From assembly GCA_900169235.1 (NCBI GenBank), contig FWCC01000153.1, forward strand, positions 1 to 64,000: a stretch of DNA of 64,000 nt, read 5' to 3'. The notes beneath the pieces are model-generated. The model ran no database searches. It worked only from the letters and a program-made list of their open reading frames with translations, and was not told where the DNA came from. The translations under genes were made by a program, and so were the position numbers. Below are positions 43,585 to 55,772 of the stretch, one piece after another. Position 1 is the stretch's first letter, and every line of letters starts with the position of its first letter. The DNA is from Zarea fungicola (Eukaryota > Ascomycota > Sordariomycetes > Hypocreales > Cordycipitaceae).

Positions 43585-44974
43585 CTATTCGCGGGGGCCA
43601 GGGGCAAAGAAAGTTAAAGCCGCCAAGGACATGGCATCAACACCTGCATCAAGACACTCGATGCTAGGTGCAAAGAAGGGTGAATGGGGTACTGGGAGCT
43701 CATCCAACCTCCCGTCACGTTCTGCCTCATCCCATTGAGTAGCGTCAGTTCCCCCAAAAAACCACATTACCAAAGGTGCCCCTGCCGCGGTTGCTAGTAA
43801 ATGAACGTCTTCGGTAGCTGCTACAGTATCCATATCACCGTAGTCTGGCCCAAAATAGGAAACAAAGGAGCTTCTGAGCCGCTGAAAAGAGTCTTGGTCA
43901 TTGACCGTCGCACTGCCCGACATGATGGTGGTATATTGCGGTGCCCTCGTAGCGCCACCGGCCTTGCATTCTGCCTCGATAATTCTCTTTACGGAGGCGT
44001 GCATCTTTTGATGCGTTGCATCATCTTCCGCCCGAATACTTACCTTCAAGTCGAGATGATCTGGTATTGTCCCAGCCGTGTCCCCGGCGTGGATGCTTCC
44101 ACATGTGAGAATGCCCAATTTCCCTGGTTCAATTTCTCGGCTGACAATGGTTTGCAGCTTGGTCACGATTGAGCAGCCAATGGTTACAGGATCAATACAT
44201 TGGTGAGGAATTCCACCGTGCCCACCCGTACCGAAAATTCGAACGCCAAGGGACTCGCAGGCCATTAGCAGCGGTCCGCCCCGCGACGTGATTGCTCCAG
44301 TGCGGAGGTTGTCGACATGCTGCGCTAAAACCAGGTCTGGCTTTGGGATTCTCTCAAAGAGACCGTCCTCAATCATTGCTTTCGCGCCGCTTAGTGTTTC
44401 TTCGGCCGGCTGAAACAGACAGATGAGCGTGCCGCGCCAATGGGCCCGGCTGTCGTATAGAAGTTGCGTGGTTGCCATCAGGCACGCCACATGAGTATCA
44501 TGCCCACACGCATGCATCACAGGCTTGGCAGCGCCTTGATCCATCATGGTTCTCTGGCTGGCGTAAGGGAGTCCCGTCTGTTCCAGAATCGCTAGCGCAT
44601 CCATGTCTGCTCTCAAGAGAAGACACGACCCATCTCCATTCGATAAGACTGCTGCGATGCCATGGCCGCCAATTCCCGTGTGAATAGTAAAGCCACCCAG
44701 CGTTTCCAGAAAGGCAGAGACAAGTAGTGCCGTGTCTGCCTCTTGTCCTGATAGCTCGGGCATTCTATGAACCTGGCGATATGAGTCCCGGAAGAAGGCC
44801 ATTTCCGGCCGGAACTGCTTAATAATAGCCACTGCGTCTTGGACTGGAAGCAAGCGTTAATAAACTTTACACCTTGGACTGGGAAATATCAGCTCACACA
44901 CCACTTGAAGTCATATTGACGGCTATATCGCGATGAAGGGCTAGGGATTGACCAACTGTTGTTACCTCTCTCAT
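43585..44974 (-). CDS. M20D-family amidohydrolase (IAA-amino-acid hydrolase / carboxypeptidase type)
   Basis: Seen: complement(join(43585..44843,44902..44974)), 443 aa. The long exon has no ATG near its 5' end; a 58-bp intron (gtgtgt..ttccag) joins it to a 73-bp first exon starting MREVTTVGQSLALHRD at 44974. Family signatures: HRMPELSGQEADTA at the start, LLLRADMDALAI, HACGHDTHVA (first metal ligands), FQPAEETLSGA (catalytic Glu pair), AQHVDN (His ligand), the lid domain FGTGGHGGIPHQCIDP, and a C-terminal HSPFFAPSIECLDAGV in place of the usual HSP-x-F motif. Known: metal-dependent cleavage of N-acyl or amino-acid amide bonds in the cytosol. The substrate cannot be inferred. Divergent from the GMC oxidoreductase 1.4 kb away, which could place both in one small catabolic or biosynthetic module. 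Confidence 0.88.
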
Positions 44975-46405
44975 ATTGTCCCAAGATATAATGAGGCTGC
45001 GTAACAGCCCTTTATATTAATACCTGCCACGACTACGGCTCCAGTCGACTAGGTTGGATGGGAATTCCCTGCTCCATTCAAGCAATTCAACACTTATTTC
45101 CGTGATCAATGAATAAGTGACATTAAAAGATATCAGTAATACGTTCCCTCATGCAACCATTAATAATGCCGTCAGCAGTTCACTCCCCAATCTGGGTGGG
45201 TTCCGTTCAACGCCACCAATCAACAGCAACGCCGTTTTGACAGGGCAGTGTGGGACCTGACACCGGCGTCGCGTGTAATTGGCAGTCTTTTAGAATAAAA
45301 GAAATAATTAGAACTTGCTTTATAAATCACGTTCTTCGTACTTATACTTAGTGGCGGCAGCTTCACGCTGTTGCTTTGCTGCAGGCCGCCGCTTCAACAA
45401 AGCTCATCCACGCCAGCACCAAACCCGGCTTCTTCAGTTGAATCTGTCGACCGCACTAAACCAAGCACCGAACCAGGCGGAATAAAGTACACAAGAAATC
45501 CTTCTTTCTTGCCTTTCTTTTCCTTTTCTTTCCTTCCGCTGCTTTTGTCAGCGTTTCTTTAATTCTTTCCCTCCTCGGGAACTGTTGTAAAGGCATTGGC
45601 TAGGAAGAAGCCAGCCAATTTTGGCTTTGCGGCCTATAAATTAATACGGGAGGGGCAAGTCGCTGACGGCAACCAATCAGGAAGGAAGGGTACGTAACTG
45701 GATCACGGTGGATGACGGTGAGCCGGCAGTGATCCAAGATTGCAGATGTAACGATGGATCATCATGTTGAGGAAGTATCCAAGGACTCCATAGAGAGATA
45801 AACAGGTACTTAAGGAAGAGGTATATCAGTAGCTAGTCTAGAGAGTTTAGATCCCTATTGATCAATCTAAAAAGATAGTCGTTCTATTGACAGTTCTACT
45901 CATAACGATATTTACCAAGTGTACTGTGAATATAACCTGTCCTGATTCAAAGCATACCCGACTGTGACTTAATTCGATAAGCAATCGTTACGCTAAGCTG
46001 CTGGCGTGGTGTTTTCTGAATCGCGTGAGGCAGAGGGCGATGTTATTATAACCGAAAGTAGGTACGTTATACCTTAATCGAGCTAGGACACGTAAGCCAG
46101 TTGCTAATTATACCTAAGGCTAGTCCATCTAAAGCAACGAAATAGAGTATTTAAGCGGGTTTCCAAGTCTATGAACTGGATGGCGTTGGGCTTGCCTGAT
46201 TACTGAACTATGTGCTTTTAGTGTATTTTGGGGGGTATAGTATGGGGAACACGTACGAATCTGTTGGCAAGACGCTCTGACGCTGACACTGTACTGCAAT
46301 TTTGTACCCTGACCGCTATATAAGAATGGTCAGATACGGTCTTTATACTCGACATAATTTTTTGTATGTGCATGTATGTACTGATGACGGAGAAAAGTTA
46401 CAAAT
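44975..46405. other. Intergenic between divergent M20D and GMC genes
   Basis: 1.4 kb, AT-rich, no gene. Probably contains both promoters; no specific site can be assigned. Confidence 0.5.
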
Positions 46406-48590
46406 ATGGCCCATGAATCAGTGTATGAATTTATCGTCGTCGGTGGTACGTTTATGCTATACCCTCCTCCTTACGACGCACCCGTAATGACTGCTATTGT
46501 GTAATCAGCTGGCCCAGCCGGTGCCGTCATTGCGTCGCGGTTGGCGGAGAGTCGGACAGCTCCTAGCGTTCTTCTCCTGGAAGCGGGAGGCATGTGTGAC
46601 ACCATGGATCACCGCGTCGCCGGGGCCAGGTTCACGTTTTACACCACCGACGAGGCCGCCAAAGTCAACTACCGGTACAAGACGGAGCCACTACCTACCT
46701 TGAACAACCGGGAGTTGGTGTATGACCGCGGCCGTGGGTTGGGCGGCTCGACTAATATTAATATTGGGGTCTGGGATTATGGTCGCAAGGAGGAGTTGGA
46801 TGAATGGGCAAGGTTGGTAGATGACGATTCTTGGAGTTGGAATAATGTTCAAGCGACAATGAAAAAGGTAGGCTTGCTGGATCCCGCTGAATGACCGTCG
46901 AGGACTCTGGTAAGCGATGAAAGAAAATTGACAATGAGACAGATTGAGAATCTCCACGACGCAACACCCTCCGAGTATGAAGGCTATCAGTCCTGGAACA
47001 GAGCGGCTCACGGTGTCGACGGGTTTGTGAAATACTCTTCCGCCTTTAAAGAAGAAGCCCCTAACAGGCGAGAAGTAAACTAGACGTATCTCTTCCAGCT
47101 GCTTGGAGCCCAGGACTGAAGGTTATCCTTGATGCGGCAAAGCAATACGGGGTAGGCGGCGGCCGAGACAAGGCAGACCTGTCTGCGGAATAAACCAGAT
47201 TTGCCAAGTATTCAACACTGACGCCTTTTAGTATCCTCTCATGGAAGACCTATCTTCGGGTAACCTCGGGATGGGGACACCTGCTGCGACCGCGCACAAC
47301 GGTCTACGCGTGACATCGGCCGCTTATTTAAAGGATTGCCCTGCCAACCTGTCAATTAAGTCACAATCTCAAGTCAGTCGTGTCTTATTTGAGGATAAGA
47401 AAGCCGTTGGCGTCGAGCTCGTGGATGGAACTCGGTGTAAGTGTCAATTTGTCTGACCCGCGATCCCCTGCTAACTTTCATAGTCATGGCGTCAAAAGAA
47501 GTCATTCTGTCAGCGGGCGCGATTGACACCCCGAAGCTCCTTCTGCTGTCTGGCATTGGTACTCAAGAAGAACTAACTAAGCATTCTATTCCCGTGGTCG
47601 CCGTTCTGCCGGGGGTGGGACAAAATTTGAAAGACCACTACATGGTTCGGATGGCCGCTGCCCTCAAGCCAGGAACTGTGCCTAATGTGACCGTGGACGA
47701 CGTGGCCAGCTGGCAGACGCAGTGGCAAAAGGATCCCAGTGTGCCACAGGGATGGGACGACGGAATTCTCGCCCTGGGATACTTCCAACTAGACAATTTG
47801 GGGGCCTTTGCCGAGTTCCAACAGCTGGATGAGCAAACCAGGGAGTTCTTGACAAGACCCCAAACAGCGTCTTACGAACTTGGGATGGTCAGTTGATTTC
47901 TCCAAAGCTCTACCATGGACAATGACTAACAAACCCCTTTTGGCCATTACAGGCCAGCATGGCTATTCCTGGCGCTGAAGCGGGAGTTCTAGCTGCTTCC
48001 GTCATACTGATGAATGCACAATCTACTGGCAGCATTTCGCTCCAAAGCAAGGACCCAAATGTGCACCCCTTGATTTGCTTGAACTATCTTCAGCATCCTT
48101 ACGATCAGCGAGTTTGTATTGAGGGTGTAAGAAAGACGATGAATTTTATCCTCGACTCTGAATTACCCGTCGTCGCGCAAATTAAGGGTCCTGAGACTCT
48201 GTCCGACGATGACATTTTGGTATTATGCCTCAACATCCTTCCCTGATCAGTTGCGGCGCATCATTCGCCTAAATGGAACGCTACTAACGTAATGCATATA
48301 GAAATTTCTCAAAGAAGCCACAGAAACGTCATGGCATGCTATGGGTACGGTCAGAATGGGTAAAGTAGGGGATCAGAGGGCATGCGTGGATCGGGAGTTC
48401 CGAGTGATTGGGCTAGAAAATCTTCGCGTCGCAGATATGAGCGTCTGTCCCGTGGTACCGAGGTAAGTCAATATCTTGCTGAAAGAGTGCCCTTATTAAC
48501 AGTGTTTGCTGTAGCAACCATACCCAGTCGACAGCCTATCTAGTTGGTGAAGTGGCGGCTGCCAAGTTGATCGCACAATACGAGCTGTAA
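46406..48590 (+). CDS. GMC-family FAD oxidoreductase (aryl-alcohol oxidase/choline dehydrogenase type), intron-rich
   Basis: Seen: start [13 protein letters not shown] at 46406. Exons: 46406-46445, 46509-46867, 46943-about 47060, 47099-47151, 47232-47436, 47484-47887, 47953-48219, 48302-48462, 48515-48590. Most junctions restore known motifs: [15 protein letters not shown] (FAD Rossmann), [11 protein letters not shown] (GMC signature 1), [15 protein letters not shown] (signature 2), [11 protein letters not shown] with the catalytic His, and a terminal [12 protein letters not shown] with the second active-site His. The exon 3/4 junction (about 47047-47098) has no good donor that keeps frame: either a nonstandard intron or a small lesion. 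Known: FAD-linked oxidation of alcohols or sugars. No signal peptide is visible, so it is probably intracellular. Stops and frames are otherwise clean. Confidence 0.8.
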
Positions 48591-49114
48591 AGTGAGAACA
48601 CATTGGTTGGTCAAAATTGATATTTTACTGGAAAATCAGCTGAGAATCGTTGTTTGCAGACTAGATTATTAACTCATACTCGCAAAGGTGGTCAGGTTTT
48701 CTGGAACAAAGTCATCATTGTGTGTGCCCTACCCAGCGGCACATGTTGGAAAGATTCCGTATTCGTGCCCGCCCTTACTGAGCTTAGAACAGCTACGTTT
48801 TCCAAGAAATATGACTGCACTTCCTTTACTATTTATTCGCACTTGACTCGCAGATTATAGCCCAACACTGCATTCGCAGCTTACATAACCTTGCCCTCTG
48901 GCAGTACGACACTCGATGTGATTCCGCAGCACACGGACTCTGTTGCCAAGACCGTATTATCACTTTCATGATAACTTTGATAATATATAGGTCTTCAGTA
49001 TAACTATTGTCTATCTCTATTATTATTCAAGGTCCTTTAATTATGTGATAATTAGAAACCAATACAAAAGACGTAGAAATTAAAGTAAAAAAGATTTCAT
49101 GTATTTAATTCAAT

Positions 49115-49520
49115 TTGATGTATTCTGCCCAATTCCAGGGAAACTCACTGATCAAAACAGTAAGCTTGGATGGATACCTCCCCTGGCTGCGCAAGGTATT
49201 GGCACCGACGCCAGAGAGGATTCACGATCTTCCTGACGGACTGCTTATGAAGGTAGCGCCTCTTGAAATGAACCCCGAGAAATCTGAAACAGTTGAAACC
49301 CTTCTTCAAGAACAAGTTGCCTAGCAAAGCACGGGCTGTGTTCTAGTCCCACACTGGCTGGATGGCATGTTCGAGTAAGCCGAACGGGTCAGCGGCCCGA
49401 CAGCCCTCAACATTGAGTACATGGCTACATCAGCGCGCAACTTGGTTTCTGGAGGAAAGCAGACAGAAGCAGACAGGGCCGCAGTACCAAGTCATCTATT
49501 CAAAACTGAAGAGCATTCAG
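49115..49520 (+). pseudogene. Possible cytochrome P450 fragment
   Basis: The frame at 49115-49324 (YSAQFQGNSLIKTVSL.. LPDGLLMKVAPLEM) resembles the region of fungal P450s between the D and F helices (W-x-LP..LPD-x-L-x-K-x-P). A later piece (SHLFKTEEHSADL) resembles the segment before the I helix. It is broken by stops, and no haem Cys motif was found nearby. Weak, based on pattern memory. Confidence 0.25.
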
Positions 49521-50930
49521 CTGACCTCTGATATTAGTTTGTACAGCCTGCTTGGTGCGACAAGTAGGATGTTATCCTGCATGCAGAATGGGTGGTGACC
49601 CATTGGGACTTGATTTACTGCTTTCCATACGGGATGTTGATGTACTAATCAAGTAGTCTGTCCAGTGTGCACTAGCTGGACCAAGGTAACGCTGCTCCTG
49701 GAGGCATGAAGAGGCCGTTCCCTGCGCGAATGCGGCGTAAAACGTCGATCTGCAGCGTGACCACCTCCCAGGCGAACCATTTTAGCGGTTCATCGTTTAC
49801 CACCCACTGATTTTCTTGGACATGACCTTGCTGGGGTATCAAGTAAGAAGTCTAAAGATGTCAGATTGCTCCGAGCTGCTCATCAGGTAGCCGAATTGAG
49901 TAGGTTGGCGGGCCTCAGACTACAGAAGACGCTACTTTCAAAACTTTGAACTATTGAACGACAAACCCCCAAGTTTCTCTTGCTTTTTGCATTAAGCCAG
50001 TCATCCTTTGCAAGGCAAGACTTGCCCTTGGTGGCGTCGAGATGATCAAGACGCACTGTCCTTGCGTTTGCCACGTGAATGCTAGTTGGACACAATTTTC
50101 CGTCCGTTTGGCAGGTCTTCATGAAGATGTTGAAAATAAAGATTTGAGAAAAAGGTGAAAAAGTGTCGCATGGTTGGGCTATTGTCTCAAAATGTCAGAC
50201 AAGGCTTAAAGTCCGACGGTTTGAAACCCAGCCGTCGCATTATGACCCCGCCTCATGAAGTCCGGGCCGATCTTGACGGATCTAGAATGCCGCAAGCACA
50301 GGCCCCCTTACCAGAAGACGGCATTCACCTGTCACGGAATATTTACACCAACGCCGCAATATATCCCGCAAAGGACGGGATGTTCTAGTTTTAACAAGTC
50401 CGGGGAAGGGCCTTTCTTGAGTATGGCATTCATCCACTGCTTTCGGAAATCGGAATACAAAGAAGACTTACATTCTGCGACCCCGACATATAGGCTAGCA
50501 GAGCGAGATGACGTGTTTTTTATCGCGGCTCGTGTAAATCAGTCATCTTGGGTTTTTGCATGTAGGAAAACACGTTTGACAGGGGGCGCACATTGGGAAA
50601 TTATGGCGAGAAATACCGGATTAGCCGTAGCAGCTCTCTACAAGTCCGCAAAAAGGGGGATAATTACCAGCACGAAGTACTGTAGTTATGCTCTGGCATA
50701 ACTAGCAGACGCCGCGTTTTATTTGGGGCTTGCGACGGACGAACCAACGTAGTTCGGCGTAGGCTTTGATGGCTGAACGCCACACAAGAGACGGTGTCAG
50801 TCATGAGCTGGAAGATGAGGAGGCGCTGCTCCGGACGTGTGTACACAAAATGAGTTGGGCTGCGCCGGTTTACACTAATGCAAGGCTAACTGTGCCGCGG
50901 GAGAAAAAAACTCGGTGGAAAGGTGAAGCA

Positions 50931-50985
50931 AAAGAGCCGATGCCTTAAGAGCCGATGACTTAAGAGCCGAAGACTTGAGAGCCGG
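50931..50985. repeat. 15-bp tandem repeat
   Basis: Unit aagagccgatgactt, about three and a half copies with 1-3 changes each. Confidence 0.85.
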
Positions 50986-51982
50986 CCGAAAGCCAGCAAA
51001 GTCTACCAGTATTTAACATGGGAGCCATGTGGCAAAACGATGCTGGTCTCTTTTCTGTTCCTTGTCCTTGCGTTCTTTTTTTTCTTTTTCGTCTGACAAG
51101 CTTGATGGATCTGATGCTTAAATTAGACTTACTTTGAAGGTGAAGAATGGGTGTCTTGGCACGGCTCATCAGGCAATCAGGGCGTCCTTGACCAAACTGC
51201 CAACGTTCCTGATAACGTATCGGACCTTGAAGGCTTCAAGAAGGGTCAGCGTGTGGTGTCAAGATAGCTAGTCAGTCAAACCAGGGTACTGGGTGCCAGT
51301 CCTGGGTAGTGGTTATTATCCAGACGCCGCTTGGACGCAAGATGGGGTGACATGGTTGCATTCACCCACCTCTTTCCCCAGAAAATAAGTCCATTTGTGG
51401 AAGACTGTCCGCCATTGAACAGCAGCTAGCGCAGGTTGCTAGTTGGCTAGTCAGTCAATCAGTTCAAATTTGCCCATTTTCCCACTGAGGCTGTTTTCGT
51501 GGCTTGTAGCAGATTTGTGCGGATCCTCTTCACATATGGCCAAGGCAACTATAACAAATCGGTCCAACACTCTTGATTCAGCCGTGGCTTCCGCAACATC
51601 TGCCAAAATTCAACTTTCCCCTCCTGTCAACGTCTAGACCCGTAGTCTCAAGTATTGCAATTTAGTTTTTGGATTGGAAGCTGACCGGCAAGTGGGCAGG
51701 TCCCCAATCCCCGGGACGATCATATAGCCTAACCTTTCCGCCCTGAGTAAGACCAACACTTGATGCCGAATTTTCGCCACTCTGTAGAAAACAATTCATT
51801 ATTCTCGCACAGACTCCTTTTCGTTTCTTTTCTTTTCTTTTTATTGCTTTTGTTTCTTACTATCCCTGGTTGCTTGTTGATAACTAGACCCAGGGCCGAG
51901 TCTTACGGCGGGCTATGAACTCCTAAAGTATACAAGCATACCAACTGCGCTTCTTCGCCCGCTTACCGGATTACTCGAGATA

Positions 51983-53506
51983 ATGGCAGCGGAGGTGGGA
52001 GATGCCGAGCTCAGGGCCGCTAGCGTCATTGCGAGAACATGTTCTGTATTCTCGCTCCTTGGGTGTCTGTTTGTGATTATTACGTTTTGCACGTCAAAGG
52101 CCTTTCATCAAAAGCCCATCAACAGGCTGGTATTCTATGCCTCGTTTGGTAATATCATGATCAACATTGGGACTCTCATGTCTCGGGCATATGTTGACGA
52201 GGTCAACTCCTCTGGATGTCAGTTTCAGGGGTTTCTATTGCAAATGTATGTATTACTGCCCTGTTTTCTTTCGTCCCTTGTTACATTTGTGAATCCTCTG
52301 TTCCTCGTGAGAATGTTGGAAAGGGCGACACGCTCACACTCCATAGGTTCCTGTCAGCCGATGCCTACTGGACACTGGCCATGGCATTCAACGTCTATCT
52401 GACGTTTTACTATAAATTCGATGCTGCTCGACTCCGTAAAATGGAGATTTATTACTTTTTGTTTTGCTATGGTGTGCCGGGCATCCCGTCGATTGTTTTT
52501 CTCTTTATCAAAAACTCGCATGGGACAAGGATCTATGGCAACGCTCTGCTGTGGTGCTGGATTGCGCCGCAGTTTCAAGTTTTGCGAATTGCATCCGTAT
52601 ATGGGCCAATTTGGTAAGCAAGTGGATGAAATGTCTGATACTACCCGTCGAAATGCTAACGAAAATAACGAAAAAAGGCTCGTCATTCTTTCTACATTTT
52701 TCATCTACATTCGTGCAGGGCGCACCATTTACATGAAACGGAAGCAGCTCCAAGATTTCCACTCGTCCGACCTAGATCCGTTGTCGGTCAATGGCGACGC
52801 AACCACGTACCCCGTCAAGACGACAGAGGTAATGGTCACGAGCGAGCCCGTGAACCGGGCCTCGTACGAGCGCGCGTACTCGATTCAGGTGGTTGCCAAC
52901 TCGGCCAACTCGATGGAGAATGCAAAACTTCCCCTTCCTCGGGTACAGGTGGACGCAGATGAGACGACGGCGGCGACGCAGCCGGTTAGCAACAACAACG
53001 CCCGGACAAGACAGCTGGTTCGGGCGGCGCGTCGGAAGAACCACGAGCTCAACAACGCGGCGTGGTCGTATACCAAGTGCGCCCTCCTCTTCTTCACGGC
53101 GATTCTCATCACGTGGATCCCGTCGACGGCGAACCGGGTGTACTCGCTGGTGCACCACGGCGAGGTGTCGCCGGTGCTGCTGCTGATGAGCGCGTTTGTG
53201 ATTCCGCTGCAAGGGTTCTGGAACGCGCTCATCTATGCGGTGATTTCGTGGTCTGCGTGCAAGACCTTTTGGCACGATCTCCGCCATCGCCCTGCGTCCG
53301 GGGCCACGGAGCTGGGCGGGATGCCGCGGGCGGCGTCGCGGCTTGGGCGGCTCCCGTATTCTCCGTCGTCGGGGGCGGGAGGGAATAATGGGCGGCGGAT
53401 GGAGCATGGGTATCAGAGGTCTACTTCGAAGCATTCAAATACATTTAGTACAGAGAGTGCCGAGGAGCTCAATGGTCACTCGGCGTATGCCAGCAGTCGC
53501 TATTAA
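51983..53506 (+). CDS. cAMP-receptor-like seven-transmembrane GPCR
   Basis: Seen: join(51983..52245,52347..52613,52678..53506), 452 aa, from ATG at 51983. Introns of 101 and 64 bp give LLQMFLSADAYW and GPIWLVILSTFFIYI in frame. Seven hydrophobic segments are evident: VFSLLGCLFVIITF, RLVFYASFGNIMINIG, (GFLLQMFLSADAYW)TLAMAFNVYLTFYY, YYFLFCYGVPGIPSIVFL, IASVYGPIWLVILSTFFIYI, CALLFFTAILITWIPSTAN and LMSAFVIPLQGFWNALIY. Pattern of the Dictyostelium cAMP-receptor-like family found in fungi. A long third intracellular loop (about 130 aa) with Arg-rich patches (RKNHELNNAAWSYTK) and a Ser-rich tail follow. Known: G-protein coupled sensing, probably upstream of cAMP or MAPK pathways. The ligand is unknown. 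Confidence 0.88.
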
Positions 53507-54414
53507 GCTTATGCTTTGTATTCTTATTATTCTAGCGTCGTTTTTTTCTCTGGTGGCCTATCATGACGGGGAGTTGAATAGTTTGCTAAACGTATGCAAA
53601 CAGTCGCTACTAATATACCTTGTTAATTGTTATTGTTTTATTACTCTGTTGTCTGATTTGCAGCGGGACGCCTATAGAGTAAGAGCCGAAGGACTGTCTA
53701 GATTTGACGACGTGACAAGTTGATTAATGTTGTCCAGTTTTCTAGGCTGGTAAAAAGGATATTTTATAAAGTAGGATTTTGTGTAACAACTGTCTTTAAA
53801 ATAACAATTGTAAAATGAGTGTAGTTCGTACTTGGCGTGCTTTGTGAAGGATTTATGAGTTGCCGTTTTTATTAAATTTTTATTGGATAACATCATCTTC
53901 ATTCAACTTGTCCTTTATATTTACTTGAATTATTATTTAGTTATTTAATTATTTATTTGTCCAAGCTCCTGTTTGCTATTGTAGACTTTGCGCATGGGAG
54001 CGGTTAACGTTACTGAATTGGCCGAGCTCAGGACGCCACGTTGGGGCCAAGCCACGCCAGCCAAGGCCCAGAGTCTTGTCAAACATCAAACACTAGACGG
54101 GGCGCAGTTCCGTTTTCTTTCACATTACTCTCCGTACATGAATCGCCATTGACATTGACAAGGCGGCATTAACGAGCGATTTACTGCAGTGCTACACATC
54201 GTTTTATCAGCCCATACCTGAGCTGTCGCGGTTTGGGGACGTCGAGATAGCAGCAAGCCTAGAGGATTACGACACAAACCATGAGAGCAGCATTCAGAAC
54301 GACACATCTACTGTCACTGTAGAAAATCCACCAGAAAGGCACATCAGTATTCAATCAAACCCCTAGAAACAAAGCGAGGCGAATTGGAAAGGGCACCAAT
54401 TGCATACTGCAGAT
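53507..54414. other. Intergenic, no gene seen
   Basis: 0.9 kb; AT-rich at 53730-53960, with attatttattt-type repeats. No supported frame. Confidence 0.55.
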
Positions 54415-54831
54415 ATGCAAATGTACACGCCATCAGCAGTGCTGGCCCTCTGGCTTCTTGCCTACGCATCTGCCGCTCCGTCCGGCACGTCGTCATCACA
54501 TCTCGCCATTCGCGATGACAGCACCGACAGCAAGTCGACGGCGGAAAAGGTTGCAGAGAGCATTGGCGGCGGTGGCCCGCCTGGACAATCTGTAGTTCGG
54601 GGCTTCTTCATTGGCATCGGGTTTGGGGTGGCGCTGGGTGTCTTGTGCTGTTGCTGGTGGCCGTGTGTGCATGGGCGGCGGCGGCGGCGGCAGCTGGAGT
54701 TGAGAAGACGGACACAAGGGACGACTACGGAGGAGGAGTCGGCGCAGGTGGAAGCAAGATATGAGGACAGAGATACGACGACGACGACGACGACGGGGGT
54801 GACGGCGGCGAGGGCGGCGGATGGACAGTGA
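54415..54831 (+). CDS. Small single-pass membrane protein with CCCW motif (copy 1)
   Basis: Seen: 138 aa from ATG at 54415; the frame opens further upstream only with TTG. MQMYTPSAVLALWLLAYASAA is a signal peptide. After a Ser/Gly linker, VVRGFFIGIGFGVALGVLCCCWWPCVHG is one membrane segment followed by a Cys cluster and a strongly basic stretch (RRRRRQLELRRR), consistent with an extracellular N-terminus and cytosolic basic tail. The tail is Thr/Glu-rich with a (ACG)n-coded Thr run near 54775. The RGFF-x-GI..CCCW-x-PC core recurs in the next gene. Cys residues next to the membrane could be palmitoylated (inference). No family name known to me. Confidence 0.6.
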   Translation: MQMYTPSAVLALWLLAYASAAPSGTSSSHLAIRDDSTDSKSTAEKVAESIGGGGPPGQSVVRGFFIGIGFGVALGVLCCCWWPCVHGRRRRRQLELRRRTQGTTTEEESAQVEARYEDRDTTTTTTTGVTAARAADGQ

Positions 54832-55772
54832 CCAAGATGGAGGCGGGGAAGTCGAGATGCGGGGTACGTACCTGGTTGGTGTTGTGAATGGTGCTGTACT
54901 TAGTTTTTGTCTGTTTCTTTCTGTTTTTTTCTTGCACGGCGTTTTGGGGAAACGGACATTTTTGTTTCTAGACATATATTTTATTGTATTAGAAAAGCAT
55001 TGAAATCATTGCATGCCCAACCCTTGGGTGGCAACTGATGGTGGTGTGCCTGTCATTTGTTCCTGTCGATTGGCCTTGATTGGCGGTGGAGCTGAAGCCA
55101 TAATCCGGGGAAGCTCCCACTGGAATGGACCAAACTCAAGCTTCAGCGCAACCTCAACAAACTCTGTTCATGACAAGTGCTAGGGACCACTAACCCAAAA
55201 TAAACAACCACTACCTCTCAGGTAATGAGGTGCTAGAGGTGCTAGAGCGCTGAAACCCGCCAACTTTATTTGCACCTCAGCTGTAAGCCCTGCCAAAGCT
55301 TGAATGCCGCTGGTGCTCTGGTGTCTCTGCTTGGGCTGCTGCTAGTGGCCAGGTCCCACGCCAAGCTTCACCAGCCTGCGCCGCCCACACCACCAGCCAG
55401 TAACTGCCAGCCAGGCCAGCCAGACCAGTCCACCACACCACCATCAACTGAATCGCACGAGACCTCTCAACATGCAAACCAAGTCAGTCGATCCTTGTCG
55501 CAGACGCTCACGCTGCTCTCCATGACAATCGCCCTAAACTAAATCCGCTCAACACATCATCACCAGCAAGCCATGTTTGGAACAGGCAAAGAAAAATGGC
55601 TTGCAGCTTATCGCAGCTTGTAGTTACTTGAAGTCTCCCCCGCCGTACAAACGGAGACGACCACTCTTTCAAGCATTCCACCACGATGCTGGCACCTCTG
55701 CACCTGAATCAATTCTGCGACAGATGGACCTAGGTCAGAATTACTGGGATTGAATTTTCATATATTTTCACC
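54832..55772. other. Intergenic, no gene seen
   Basis: 0.9 kb between the two CCCW genes. No supported frame; several CCAG/CCAC-rich stretches at about 55360-55450. Confidence 0.5.

Larger units (their letters stand above)
48591..51982. other. 3.4-kb gene-poor region with relics
   Basis: AT-rich left part, then a possible P450 relic (49115-49520), then spacer with a short 15-bp tandem repeat (50931-50985). A pyrimidine-rich tract at about 51817-51870 precedes the GPCR gene and resembles a fungal core promoter. Confidence 0.5.

Noticed and set aside
43301..43585. 95-codon minus-strand frame downstream of the M20D gene
   Set aside because: No ATG at its start, and part of it comes from a 9-bp tandem repeat (Leu-Asn-Gly units). 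Could be 3' UTR.
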